In this document: positions 25,734 to 35,016 of the stretch, one piece after another
Layout of the letters: every line of letters begins with the position of its first letter
Numbering within the stretch: the stretch's first letter is position 1
Source: UBA6107 sp964533735
Lineage (GTDB): Bacteria > Chloroflexota > Anaerolineae > Anaerolineales > Anaerolineaceae
Direction of reading: 5' to 3'
Length of the DNA: 64,000 nt
NCBI GenBank assembly: GCA_964533735.1
Contig: CAZHMD010000006.1
Span: 81,049 to 145,048 of the forward strand
The notes under the pieces: model-generated
Seen by the model: only the letters and a program-made list of their open reading frames with translations
Told to the model about the DNA's origin: nothing
Database searches by the model: none
Position numbers and translations under genes: made by a program

Positions 25734-26483
25734 ATGTTTGAAGGGTTCACACGGCCGATGATCTTTGCGCATCGTGGAGCATGTGCTCACGCACCGGAGA
25801 ACACCTTACCTGCATTTGAGTTGGCTGTGGAACAAAAAGCGGATGCCATCGAACTGGATGCGAAATTATCCAGCGACGGGGTTGTGATGGTAATTCATGA
25901 TCAAACTGTTGATAGAACCACAGGAAATAACGGAAAAGTAAACGAACTCACATTTTCGGAATTGAAGCAACTTGATGCAGGAAAATGTTTCGACGAAAGG
26001 TACACCGGGGTTCAGATTCCTACACTCGGGGAAGTCTTTGAAAATGTAGGGCAGAAGGTGTTGGTCAACGTGGAATTGACGAATTACAAGTCCACAAAAG
26101 ATGGCCTTGTGGAGCAGGTGATTGAGGTTGTAAAGCGTCACCATATGGAAGATAGGGTACTCTTCTCTTCTTTCTTTTCTGGAAACCTCGCAAAATGTAA
26201 AACTCTTTTACCCAATACCCCTGTAGCACAATTATGCCTGCCGGGTTTACTTGGGAGCGTCGCGCGTTCAAGGTTTTTGCGGAAGGTTTCACCTCAAGTT
26301 GTTCATCCATACCTGAGCGATGTTACGAAGAGTTACGTCAACAAAGAGCATCTATGTGGAAGGCGTGTACATGTCTGGACAGTAAACGGGGAACACGACT
26401 TGGAAAAGATGTACGCTTTCGGTGTGGATGGTGTTTTTACAGATGACCCATTAAAGGCCAGGATGGTATTGGAGAAAATGTGA
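25734..26483 (+). CDS. Glycerophosphodiester phosphodiesterase (GDPD family)
   Basis: The enzyme hydrolyses glycerophosphodiesters to glycerol-3-phosphate and an alcohol. It has 249 residues and no signal peptide, so it is cytosolic. The TIM-barrel motif is complete: FAHRGACAHAPENT with the catalytic His/Arg, then EXD in AIELDAKLSSDG and the second His in VIHDQTVDRTT. The C-terminal VWTVN and GVFTDDP are also typical. The ATG at 25734 comes one base after the AAA gene stop; an in-frame TTG 15 bases earlier is also possible. It shares four bases with the downstream dehydratase. Confidence 0.93.
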   Translation: MFEGFTRPMIFAHRGACAHAPENTLPAFELAVEQKADAIELDAKLSSDGVVMVIHDQTVDRTTGNNGKVNELTFSELKQLDAGKCFDERYTGVQIPTLGEVFENVGQKVLVNVELTNYKSTKDGLVEQVIEVVKRHHMEDRVLFSSFFSGNLAKCKTLLPNTPVAQLCLPGLLGSVARSRFLRKVSPQVVHPYLSDVTKSYVNKEHLCGRRVHVWTVNGEHDLEKMYAFGVDGVFTDDPLKARMVLEKM

Positions 26484-27436
26484 TCCCTGTTGAATGGCTG
26501 CAAGCCGCACAGGAACGTTTAGAAGGAATTGTAAAAGAAACCCCCTTGACCTATGATGATGCCCTGGGGGTTTTTTTCAAGTGGGAAAACCTGCAAACAA
26601 CCGGGTCCTTCAAAATACGCGGAGCTGCAAATAAGGTACTCTCTCTTCAGGTTTGGGAGAGAGAAAATGGGCTGATTACCTGTTCTGCTGGAAATCATGG
26701 GCAGGGAGTCGCGTTAGCTGCGCAGCGTACGGGCGCAGCATGTGAGGTTTATGCCTCTTCACATGCAACCCCGATGAAAATCGCGGCGATGCAGGCGCTG
26801 GGGGCAATAGTTCATTTAGTTGACGGGGATTATGTGGTTGCGGAAAAAACTGCAATAAAACAAGCGGAACTTTCCGGAAAAACATTCATCTCACCTTATA
26901 ACGATGTGCAAGTTATTGCAGGACAGGGAACCATTGGATTGGAATTGTATAAACAATCTACTGGGTTTAATGGAATCCAATCTGTTATCGTACCTGTTGG
27001 AGGTGGAGGTTTGCTGGCAGGTATCGGTGTAAGCATGGACTCTCTACTCGTCAAACCTCGATTAATTGGAGCACAATCCGATGCTTCTCCATATATGCAT
27101 TCGCTATTCTACACCGGCACCCAAAATGGAGTTATAGAGCGTGAAAGCCTCGCAGATGGACTTGCCGGAGAAGTGGATCATCATTCCCTTACGATTCCTC
27201 TGGTTGATAATTATGCAGACGAAATTATCCTGGTAACAGAAAATGAAATAACCGACGCCATTCTTTACACCTGGGAAAAACATCACCAGGTCATTGAGGG
27301 ATCTGCAGCCGTGTCAGTGGCAGCAGTCCTGGCAAAAAAAGTATCCGCAATTCCTGCAATCATTATCGTTACAGGTGGTAACATTCAACCTGAACTACAT
27401 CAATCAATTATTCAAAGAAAAGGTTTCTCAAAGTGA
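26480..27436 (+). CDS. PLP-dependent threonine/serine dehydratase
   Basis: This 318-residue fold-type II PLP enzyme deaminates threonine or serine to 2-oxo acids. The PLP Lys is in TTGSFKIRGAANK, the phosphate-binding glycine loop is VPVGGGGLLAG and the SAGNHGQGVA loop contacts the substrate carboxylate. There is no ACT-type regulatory domain, so it resembles the catabolic or serine-racemase-like class, not biosynthetic IlvA. It starts with GTG in a GTGA overlap with the GDPD gene and overlaps the next gene in the same way. Confidence 0.9.
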   Translation: MIPVEWLQAAQERLEGIVKETPLTYDDALGVFFKWENLQTTGSFKIRGAANKVLSLQVWERENGLITCSAGNHGQGVALAAQRTGAACEVYASSHATPMKIAAMQALGAIVHLVDGDYVVAEKTAIKQAELSGKTFISPYNDVQVIAGQGTIGLELYKQSTGFNGIQSVIVPVGGGGLLAGIGVSMDSLLVKPRLIGAQSDASPYMHSLFYTGTQNGVIERESLADGLAGEVDHHSLTIPLVDNYADEIILVTENEITDAILYTWEKHHQVIEGSAAVSVAAVLAKKVSAIPAIIIVTGGNIQPELHQSIIQRKGFSK

Positions 27437-30240
27437 AACATCTCATCAATCTTGCCTTGCTGATCTCCATTTTTACTGGTCTCTTTTCGCCTGTCGGAAA
27501 AGCTGAAGCGGGTAATAAGTACCAGACATCGCAGGAACAGGAAAAGGCACAAGCACTTTTGGCGGGGATGACCGCCGAAGAAAGGGTTGGGCAGTTGTTC
27601 CTGGTGACTTACCAGGGAATGGACACCAGCACACAAAGTATCATTTCAAAACTTATCGAAGAACAACACATCGGAGGTGTAGTCCTTCGGGCAGATAATG
27701 ATAATTTTTCGATGACCGAGGCATTGCCTGAGGCAACTCAAAGGATGATCAACGACCTTCAGTCCATAGCCTGGAGGTCCTCGATTCCGGGTGTCGAATC
27801 TTCTTCAGGTAGTTTACAGAGTGGTTCAGCGTATATTCCCCTGTTTGTCGGTGTTTCCCAGGAAGGTGACTTGGGACCCTATGATCAAATAATAAATGGG
27901 ATGACGCCTTTACCCAGCGCAATGGCTATTGGTGCCACCTGGAACCCCTCCAATGCGGAGATTGTTGGTTCTGTTCTGGGTAGTGAATTAAGCGCACTGG
28001 GGTTCAATTTATTGCTTGGACCGTCTTTGGATGTACTCGATTTAGTCCGCACGGATATCGGTGATGATTTGAGCGTTCGCACTTTTGGTGGGGACCCATT
28101 CTGGGTAGGTGAAATGGGAAAAGCATTTATCAAAGGTGTTCATGTTGGTAGTGAAAACAAGATTCTCGTGATTTCAAAGCATTTCCCGGGTCGGGGTGGA
28201 TCTGACCGTTTACCAGAAGAAGAGGTAGCCACTGTACGGAAATCATTGGAACAATTAAAACAGATAGAACTCTCACCTTTCTTTGCAGTTACACAAGGTG
28301 CAGCAAATATACAGGAACAAACAGACGGATTGTTGATCTCTCACATTCGCTACCAGGGTTTCCAGGGAAACATCCGTGCGACAACACGCCCCGTTTCCTT
28401 TGATGCTACAGCATTGGATCAATTATTAGGTCTGGATCAATTATCCAGCTGGCGGCAGCAGGGTGGGCTGGTTGTCAGTGACGATCTTGGGAGCCCGGCA
28501 GTCAGGAAATTCTTTGCTCCACCAGGAACAGAATTTGACGCCCGGCAAGTAGTGCGAACTGCCCTTCTGGCAGGCAATGACCTTCTTTACCTTGGAGATA
28601 TCCTTTCCAGCGGGGATGATTCCTCGTACATTACAATTAAGAATATTTATAATTTCTTTCTTCAAAAATTTAACGAGGACCCGGTTTTCCAACAGCGAGT
28701 GGATGAAGCAGTTCTTCGGATTCTAACCCTGAAATATAAACTCTATCCGCTCTTTAGTATTAGTTCTGTTACAGTCCCCGAATCCAAATTGTCATCTATC
28801 GGAATTTCACAACAAGTCACCTTTGATATTGCCCGTCAGGCTGTGTCGCTAGTGAGCCCATCTGCCCAGGAATTAAACGCTGATCTGCCTAACCCCCCGC
28901 AATCCGGACAGAAGTTTGTAATTATCTCCAATGTCATCCCTCAATCACAATGCTCCAATTGCACAGACCAATCCATTTTTCTTGCACAAGAACTAAAAAA
29001 TACAATTCTTCGGTTGTATGGTCCAGGAGCTGGGGAACTTGTACAGGAGAATCAGGTCAGCGCTTACACATTCGCAAATCTGCAAGCATTATTGGACGGG
29101 GTGGATAATGTTGACAATTTCAGTGGAAACCTTGACGCTGCCGACTGGATCGTGATTGCTTTTACTGAATTGAAAACCAATTCAGCTGAATCCCTGCTCT
29201 TTCAGAGATTATTTTCTGAAAAGCCTGACCTCACAACGAACAAACGGGTGATTGGCTTTGCATTCAACGCACCTTATTATCCGGACGCAACAGATATTTC
29301 AAAGTTCACTGCCTATTATGCGGTATACAGTAAAACCCCGGGTTTTATCGAGATTGCCGCGAGAGTTCTTTTCCGTGAGTTAATACCAACCGGGATTCTA
29401 CCGGTTTCAGTAAACAGTATCGGTTATGACCTCATTACAGCCACAACTCCTGACCCAAATCAGGTTATCGCCTTGATGGTGGTTTCAAATTCAGAAGCTC
29501 AAAGTGAAATTGACAGCGCCGCAACATCTCTTGGACAGCCATTGATCATTAATGCCGGTGATAATATTTACATTCAGACTGGGGTAATTTACGATCATAA
29601 TGGGAACCCGGTGCCTGATGGTACGGTGGCGAGATTTATCATCGATTCTCAATCCTCAAGTGGTTTAGTCGAGCAATTGGAAGCTCAGACGGAAGACGGT
29701 GTGGCAAGAACCAACTATCGAATTCCCGAAAGCGGATTGATTGAATTGAGTGTTGTAGCTGAACCTGCCACCGTTTCCCAAATTTTGCGTATTGAGATTA
29801 CCGGGACGGGAGGAAAGGTAACTTCAATAGACCCGACAATCTCTCCAACGGGTTCAAATGGAGAACCAACTCCAACTTCAGGCTCAACGGTGAACGATCC
29901 AAATGGCGGTGAAGGCATTGAGGAAAGACACCTAAAAGGATACCCAAACCTCGTGGATTGGATATTATCGTCACTTATCGTTTTTTTGATTGCCGGCGGG
30001 ATTTATGCCTATGGTCAAACACGGCGGAAAAAATTCTGGAACCCCTGGTTACCTTTCGCGACAGGACTCGGTGGCTACAGCGGATATGCGTTTTCGTTAA
30101 TTGGAATCGGATTCATTGCTAATCGAATTCAACAAAATGGAACCATTTTCATCCTGGGGATGGTTTTTATAGGATGCCTGTTTGGCGGTGGTATCGCTTA
30201 TCTGGTGAGAATTCTCAAACGAATGGAAAAAGTTGTTTAG
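27433..30240 (+). CDS. Secreted/membrane-anchored glycoside hydrolase family 3 protein
   Basis: At 935 residues, it opens with a signal peptide (cleavage near KAEAGN) and a GH3 TIM-barrel domain. GH3 marks are NLLLGPSLDVLDLVRTD, the KHFPGRGGSD motif typical of beta-N-acetylhexosaminidases (NagZ type, with the His/Asp dyad loop) and VVSDDLGS. A middle alpha/beta domain, an Ig/invasin-like beta domain (about 700-790), a Thr/Ser/Pro linker and about three C-terminal membrane helices follow. It probably cleaves GlcNAc from wall or external glycans at the cell surface. Start is GTG, coupled to the dehydratase by a GTGA overlap. Confidence 0.88.
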   Translation: MKHLINLALLISIFTGLFSPVGKAEAGNKYQTSQEQEKAQALLAGMTAEERVGQLFLVTYQGMDTSTQSIISKLIEEQHIGGVVLRADNDNFSMTEALPEATQRMINDLQSIAWRSSIPGVESSSGSLQSGSAYIPLFVGVSQEGDLGPYDQIINGMTPLPSAMAIGATWNPSNAEIVGSVLGSELSALGFNLLLGPSLDVLDLVRTDIGDDLSVRTFGGDPFWVGEMGKAFIKGVHVGSENKILVISKHFPGRGGSDRLPEEEVATVRKSLEQLKQIELSPFFAVTQGAANIQEQTDGLLISHIRYQGFQGNIRATTRPVSFDATALDQLLGLDQLSSWRQQGGLVVSDDLGSPAVRKFFAPPGTEFDARQVVRTALLAGNDLLYLGDILSSGDDSSYITIKNIYNFFLQKFNEDPVFQQRVDEAVLRILTLKYKLYPLFSISSVTVPESKLSSIGISQQVTFDIARQAVSLVSPSAQELNADLPNPPQSGQKFVIISNVIPQSQCSNCTDQSIFLAQELKNTILRLYGPGAGELVQENQVSAYTFANLQALLDGVDNVDNFSGNLDAADWIVIAFTELKTNSAESLLFQRLFSEKPDLTTNKRVIGFAFNAPYYPDATDISKFTAYYAVYSKTPGFIEIAARVLFRELIPTGILPVSVNSIGYDLITATTPDPNQVIALMVVSNSEAQSEIDSAATSLGQPLIINAGDNIYIQTGVIYDHNGNPVPDGTVARFIIDSQSSSGLVEQLEAQTEDGVARTNYRIPESGLIELSVVAEPATVSQILRIEITGTGGKVTSIDPTISPTGSNGEPTPTSGSTVNDPNGGEGIEERHLKGYPNLVDWILSSLIVFLIAGGIYAYGQTRRKKFWNPWLPFATGLGGYSGYAFSLIGIGFIANRIQQNGTIFILGMVFIGCLFGGGIAYLVRILKRMEKVV

Positions 30241-31220
30241 CGTAAGATTGTCAAAAGCAAGGTTCCCAATCCGATAATTGCCAGACCTGCCAGATAACCC
30301 AGCTCTTTTTTAGAGGGGAAGGTTTGTTGCCGATAGCCGGATTGAATGCCGCTGGGAATATGGACAGGGCGGCTGCCAATAAGAGCATCGCGAAAATCCT
30401 CAACATTGTGGGGACGGTCATCTGGATGCAAACTCATTCCCCACTGAATTGTTTTTTCTGAACGCTGCGAAACAGAGGAATTAATCTGCCTGATCGGAAC
30501 GAGGACAGTAGGATCAATGAACCTTTGGCGGGCATCCGCTGGCGGTTTGTTGGTTAACAAGTGATACAAGGTGGATGCGAACGAATAGATGTCACTACGG
30601 ATATCCGTGTGGCCGATATCACCACCATATTGCTCCAAAGGCGTATACAGGGCTGTTCCCTGGCCTTGCAGAATGGTGATTGTCACTTCACCTGGGGCTA
30701 ATACTTTGACCAATCCGAAATCGACCAGTTTAATAATCCCGTTTGGAGTCAATTTGAGGTTACTGGGTTTGATATCACGATGCAAGACGGGTGGGTTTTG
30801 AACGTGGAGGTAGCCCAACGCATCGGAAATCTGGTTAGCCCAGTCCAGCACATCCGCTTCGGAAATATTGGTTTTGATATCGCGCGCTTCAATCATCATC
30901 GTGCGCAAGTCTTTACCGGGTATGTAATCCATTACCAGATAATCCCGTTGACCGATGGAGAAAAAGTCTGAAACTTTTGGCAGATTTGGATGATCAAGGC
31001 GGGCAAGAATCGTCGCTTCTCGTTGAAATTGCGTACGCGCTTCTTTGATTAAATTGTCTGGAAGAGTTCTATCGTGCTCCACTTCTTTAAGGGCACATTG
31101 ACGTCCTTCCAGACGTAAATCATCACACAGGTATATTGAACCCATGCCACCTTGTCCGATAATCTTTCGAACACGGTAACGTCCGCGGAGCGTTTCTCCT
31201 GTTTTAATCGGGATTGGCAT
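30237..31220 (-). CDS. Ser/Thr protein kinase with C-terminal membrane helix
   Basis: This is a Hanks-type kinase of 327 residues. It shows the glycine loop IGQGGMGSIYLC, the VAIK-equivalent Lys in CALKEVEHD, the catalytic HRDIKPSNLKL, the DFG in LVDFGLVKVL and the APE-equivalent region TPLEQYGG. The last helix (about 305-325) anchors it so that the kinase faces the cytosol; no extracellular sensor follows. I chose the ATG at 31220, preceded by AGAGA; an in-frame TTG is 15 bases upstream. It is divergent from an FHA-winged-helix regulator, which makes a kinase-to-reader pair likely. Confidence 0.93.
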   Translation of the reverse strand: MPIPIKTGETLRGRYRVRKIIGQGGMGSIYLCDDLRLEGRQCALKEVEHDRTLPDNLIKEARTQFQREATILARLDHPNLPKVSDFFSIGQRDYLVMDYIPGKDLRTMMIEARDIKTNISEADVLDWANQISDALGYLHVQNPPVLHRDIKPSNLKLTPNGIIKLVDFGLVKVLAPGEVTITILQGQGTALYTPLEQYGGDIGHTDIRSDIYSFASTLYHLLTNKPPADARQRFIDPTVLVPIRQINSSVSQRSEKTIQWGMSLHPDDRPHNVEDFRDALIGSRPVHIPSGIQSGYRQQTFPSKKELGYLAGLAIIGLGTLLLTILR

Positions 31221-31263
31221 AAATTCTCTGGTCAATCATTGGTATTTTTCTTCAATTTGTACT

Positions 31264-31269
31264 ATTATA
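31264..31269 (-). promoter_or_regulatory. -10 box of the Ser/Thr kinase gene
   Basis: A perfect TATAAT on the minus strand in the 72-base divergent spacer. No clear -35 is seen. Confidence 0.4.
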
Positions 31270-31292
31270 CCTGAAGAGGTATCACAATCACG

Positions 31293-31994
31293 ATGAGCAA
31301 GATGGCGCACCCCATGCAGAATTCTGATCACTCTCTATTCTTAAATTCCAGTGAGTATCCAACGCTAATTGCACTCCAGGGACCATTGGAAGGTAAAAAA
31401 TGGGAAATTAAGGAAATCCTCTCAATCGGTCGGGAACCAACCTGTGACATATTCATTGATGACAGACAGGTGTCCCGCCAACATGCGCGGATCGTCAATA
31501 CTGGCCTCGGTAAAGTTGAATTGGAAGACCTCACCAGTAAAAATGGCACATTTCACCGGGGATCGCTCGTGGATAACAAAATCGAATTGGAAGACGGTGA
31601 TGTGATCCAAATTGCTTTGATCCAGAAGTTTGCGTTCTATACGTCAGATGCAACAATGCCTTTAGAGGATGTCTTTCCTCCTACAAGTATAAATACCCGA
31701 TCAATTCGGCTTGATCCAAAATCAAGACGGGTGTGGGTAAATGGCGAGGAATTAAACCCGGCGCTCTCGGCGCCGCAGTTCCGATTGTTATTTGCACTCT
31801 CCGGTCAACAGGGAAGGGTGATCACGCGTAATGAACTGATCGGGATTGTTTGGAAGGACGATGTGACCGACGGTGTGTCTGATCAAGCGTTGGATGCGTT
31901 GATACGGAGATTGCGCACCCGGCTGGCTCAAATTGATTCAGAGAAGGAATACATCGTAACAGTCCGAGGTCACGGGCTGAGATTGGATGATTAA
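31293..31994 (+). CDS. FHA-domain transcriptional regulator (FHA + OmpR-type winged helix)
   Basis: The 233-residue protein joins an N-terminal FHA domain (about 25-110) to a C-terminal OmpR/PhoB-type winged helix (about 140-233). The FHA phosphothreonine-binding residues are visible in SIGREPTCDIFIDDRQVSRQHARI and DLTSKNGTF, including the GR, SRQH and N of the reader site. The winged helix shows PQFRLLFALSGQQGRVITRNEL and VTVRGHGLRL. It probably binds a phosphorylated protein and transmits that to DNA binding. Mycobacterial EmbR has the same modules in another order. The neighbouring divergent Ser/Thr kinase is the obvious partner. Confidence 0.9.
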   Translation: MSKMAHPMQNSDHSLFLNSSEYPTLIALQGPLEGKKWEIKEILSIGREPTCDIFIDDRQVSRQHARIVNTGLGKVELEDLTSKNGTFHRGSLVDNKIELEDGDVIQIALIQKFAFYTSDATMPLEDVFPPTSINTRSIRLDPKSRRVWVNGEELNPALSAPQFRLLFALSGQQGRVITRNELIGIVWKDDVTDGVSDQALDALIRRLRTRLAQIDSEKEYIVTVRGHGLRLDD

Positions 31995-31995
31995 G

Positions 31996-32024
31996 AAAGA
32001 CTGCCCGATTTTCGGGCAGTCTTT
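31996..32024. terminator. Bidirectional terminator
   Basis: A 13-pair perfect stem, AAAGACTGCCCGA / TCGGGCAGTCTTT, with a TTT loop, between convergent genes. Confidence 0.88.
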
Positions 32025-32027
32025 GTA

Positions 32028-33380
32028 TTATCCCTTGAGATTCTTTTCCATCACCATTCGCAAGGCATTCTTGTAAATCGCCTTGAGTACCGTCACCATT
32101 TCTGGTGATTGGTTTCGCGCTTCTCCTTCTGCAATGATCGTATTCAGTGTCTGTAGAAAATTGTCATTGACTAAATCGCGATTTTCCTGAAGCGATTTTG
32201 CTCTGGATTCATCATCAGGAGCTTCAAGCAAGGACTGGATCAGCGCGACTTCCGGGGGCGGAGCACTCTCTTTTTCAATTATGGTGATTATCCTTTGAAT
32301 TTTTTCAATTCGTGCAAGGTCATTATTCTGACGGGCATTCTCGAATTCTATTTGCACAGCCTGGGAAAAGAATTCGTCCATCCCATTAAGGTGCTTCTTC
32401 ACTGCGGCTTCAACATCCTCTTCTGCCATTATGGAATTTAGCAATTTTGACCCGTCTTCAACCCTGAGTTTTAATTCATTGTCAATTTCGCGGGTGAGTT
32501 TCAATAATTTATCCCGCAAATCGATCAGGGGTTGTTTTTTATCAGCATCAGCGCTGTCGATGCGCTCGCTTAATACCTGGAAAAATTGGTAGTCCAACCC
32601 ATTGCGCGTGAGGCTGACAACAGTTGTGATGGCGCTATCAGATTTCACCTCGAGCAGGATTTCCAATAGTTTTTCCCGGGTTAATCCGGTTTTACTGGCT
32701 TCCTGTAAAGCTTTCAGGGCAGCTTGTGCTTCGAGGCTCTGTGCCAGTAGTTCCTGACCTACTTTTGTCTCCTGCAGCAACTCACTTTGGAGCTCTTTAA
32801 GAAGTTGCCCAGCTTTTTCATCACCCTGTGCCAACGCAGTTTGCATAATCGAACCGAGAATGGCAAAGAATTCGCCATCAACAAGCTCAGTTTCCTGGTG
32901 AATAACAGTGATGCGATCCTCAGATTTTTGGATTCCCAGTAACCGTTGTATTAAACCAATTCGCTTCTGCTGGGCTTCGATCATTTCTTTAGTGATCCCG
33001 TCGGCTTCGAGGATCTTGTCGATCAATGTTTGATAGGTGAACATGGTTTGCGGATTGAACAGATATCCCTTGCGTTTTTCAGGAGGCAATGCCTCAACTA
33101 CTTTGTTAATCAACGGACCAATCTGTTTTTCCTGGGCATTAACCGGTAATCCCAATTCAGGTGGGAAAAATGTGAGCAGCAATTCCTTCACTGGGTCGTG
33201 GTACACGACCGGTGTTGACATCAAGCCTTCGTAACCACAAGCCTGGCAGCGGGCAGTGTTGGTTCCGGGGCTCAATAATTTTTGTTTTGCAGTCGGATCC
33301 GAGGTCATATCAAAAAGCTGTTGTACTTCAGCAACGATTGGCTGCCGGCAGCGTGGACAAGAAGTTTGGATTCTAGGCAT
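32028..33380 (-). CDS. CpXC-domain protein
   Basis: This is a 450-residue cytosolic protein. The N-terminal about 120 residues form a CpXC domain: CPRC at the start and CQAC 34 residues later give a probable zinc site, followed by the hydrophobic VKELLLTFFPPELGLP. The rest is helical and rich in Glu/Gln/Leu, probably coiled-coil, with no catalytic motif I can name. Function is unknown for the family. The ATG at 33380 has AAAGAG at good spacing; a GTG three codons upstream would sit too close to it. It is flanked by a histidine kinase on the same strand, 70 bases away. Confidence 0.82.
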   Translation of the reverse strand: MPRIQTSCPRCRQPIVAEVQQLFDMTSDPTAKQKLLSPGTNTARCQACGYEGLMSTPVVYHDPVKELLLTFFPPELGLPVNAQEKQIGPLINKVVEALPPEKRKGYLFNPQTMFTYQTLIDKILEADGITKEMIEAQQKRIGLIQRLLGIQKSEDRITVIHQETELVDGEFFAILGSIMQTALAQGDEKAGQLLKELQSELLQETKVGQELLAQSLEAQAALKALQEASKTGLTREKLLEILLEVKSDSAITTVVSLTRNGLDYQFFQVLSERIDSADADKKQPLIDLRDKLLKLTREIDNELKLRVEDGSKLLNSIMAEEDVEAAVKKHLNGMDEFFSQAVQIEFENARQNNDLARIEKIQRIITIIEKESAPPPEVALIQSLLEAPDDESRAKSLQENRDLVNDNFLQTLNTIIAEGEARNQSPEMVTVLKAIYKNALRMVMEKNLKG

Positions 33381-33450
33381 TATGCGCACTCTTTTCTATT
33401 AAAAATATTCTCAGATTATACCATTTGGATGTTTTACTTTTTTTGAGGTG

Positions 33451-35010
33451 TTAATAATCAGCTGAGATTGGCAGGCAAAAACAAATACGGGCACCCTTGC
33501 CCTTATTCGGGTCGATCCATATCTGGCCACCGTGGGCTTCTACAATGGCTTTTGAGAGGAACAAACCCAGACCAGCCCCCTTGGTATTCTTTACGGCATC
33601 CGCAGCTCTGTAGAACCGATCAAATACAAATGGAGCATCATTGGGGTCAATCCCAGGACCCTCATCACTTACACACACAATAATATTATCTCCGTGAACC
33701 TTTGCACCAATTGTGATCTTTCCGCCTGGGGCATATTTAATTGAATTCGATACCAGGTTTGACAACAATTGGTTGAGCCTTATTTCATCCGCCAGTATGA
33801 CAGGCAGGAGCGCAGGAATATCAACCACGATTTCATGTCTTCGGGTTTGCGTTCTCAGCCTTTCTGCCACGTGATTGATCAATTCAGATAGTTGGACATC
33901 GTTTTTCTTGATACTGAATCCATTGGCTTGTAACCTGGTCGCATCCAACAAGTTCTCAATATATATACCCAGGCGATCGGCTTCTTCTTCAATTACCTGC
34001 AGGCTTTCATCGACAATCTTCCGATCCCAACGCGCATCATCCCGGCGCAACGTACCCACGTATCCTTTGATGAGAGCAACAGGGGTTTTGAGTTCGTGGC
34101 TTACGACAGAAATGAAGGTGGATTTCATTTCATCGGCTTGTCGAAACCGGGTGATGTCGCGAACCGTTGTGATGATGTTTAACAATGCGCCATCTTTTGC
34201 AAGTAACGGGGCATAGGTGATTCCAACTGGAATGGAAGCATTTTCAGGTCCACGGGCTAGATCCCCTTCAACGTACAAAGAAGCGTGTGGAGCAAGCGGC
34301 CATCCGTTGGCAACCGATTCTGAGAGTGTTGTACCGATAGGTGGTTTAACCCAGCTGATTACCTGGTCATGTTCGAGGCCGATAAATGAATCTGAAGGTT
34401 TACCATAAAGAAAGCCGAAGGCAGTATTAGCCCTTTCAACCTTGTACTCATGATCCAGGATTAATATCCCATCTCCAGCAGAGTCCAGCAGTGCTGAGAA
34501 TTTTTGCCGGTCCTGGTCCACCTGGGCATACAACTGTGCGTTCTGTACAGCGATGGCGGTCTGGTTGGCGAAACTGGAAAGCAATTTCTTGTCATTGCTG
34601 GAGAATTGCGAATACTCTCTGAATACAAAAATGACACCCAAAACACGCTGACCAGTGATTAACGGTAATCCCACGCTGCTTAATCTGCCAAGGCTTACAG
34701 CCTGGGTAAAAGTGTTCAGCATTTGGTTGATGATATAAAGTTCTGAATCTTCCGGATCTTCGTACTCAGGAATATTTGCCAGTTGAGGTTCCAGGTATTT
34801 GAGGAATGGTTGGGGAAGACCTGTTGAAACACGGATCTGCCATCCACCGTCATTCGATCTTAAAGCGATCAGACCTGCTTGACCCGCAAGCATTTCAAGC
34901 GAAATGGTTAAAATCCGCTCCAGTAGTTTATCGAGATCAAGTTCCTGGGTAATGGCGCGCGAAATCTCCAGCAAATAATCCCGCTGGCGGACACGAAAAT
35001 CAGGAAGCAT
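33451..35010 (-). CDS. Cytosolic hybrid-sensor histidine kinase (GAF-PAS-HisKA-HATPase)
   Basis: This kinase has 519 residues and no membrane helix, so it senses an internal signal. A GAF domain (about 15-160), a PAS domain (about 175-290), HisKA with the phospho-His in SHELKTPVALIKGY and HATPase_c (N box LVSNSIKYAPGG, G1 DEGPGIDP, G2 GAGLGLFLSK) follow in order. There is no attached receiver. No response regulator is adjacent; the orphan receiver at 2.2 kb is a possible but unsupported partner. It starts 6 bases after the aminotransferase gene ends, suggesting cotranscription. Confidence 0.92.
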   Translation of the reverse strand: MLPDFRVRQRDYLLEISRAITQELDLDKLLERILTISLEMLAGQAGLIALRSNDGGWQIRVSTGLPQPFLKYLEPQLANIPEYEDPEDSELYIINQMLNTFTQAVSLGRLSSVGLPLITGQRVLGVIFVFREYSQFSSNDKKLLSSFANQTAIAVQNAQLYAQVDQDRQKFSALLDSAGDGILILDHEYKVERANTAFGFLYGKPSDSFIGLEHDQVISWVKPPIGTTLSESVANGWPLAPHASLYVEGDLARGPENASIPVGITYAPLLAKDGALLNIITTVRDITRFRQADEMKSTFISVVSHELKTPVALIKGYVGTLRRDDARWDRKIVDESLQVIEEEADRLGIYIENLLDATRLQANGFSIKKNDVQLSELINHVAERLRTQTRRHEIVVDIPALLPVILADEIRLNQLLSNLVSNSIKYAPGGKITIGAKVHGDNIIVCVSDEGPGIDPNDAPFVFDRFYRAADAVKNTKGAGLGLFLSKAIVEAHGGQIWIDPNKGKGARICFCLPISADY

Positions 35011-35016
35011 ATGGAA

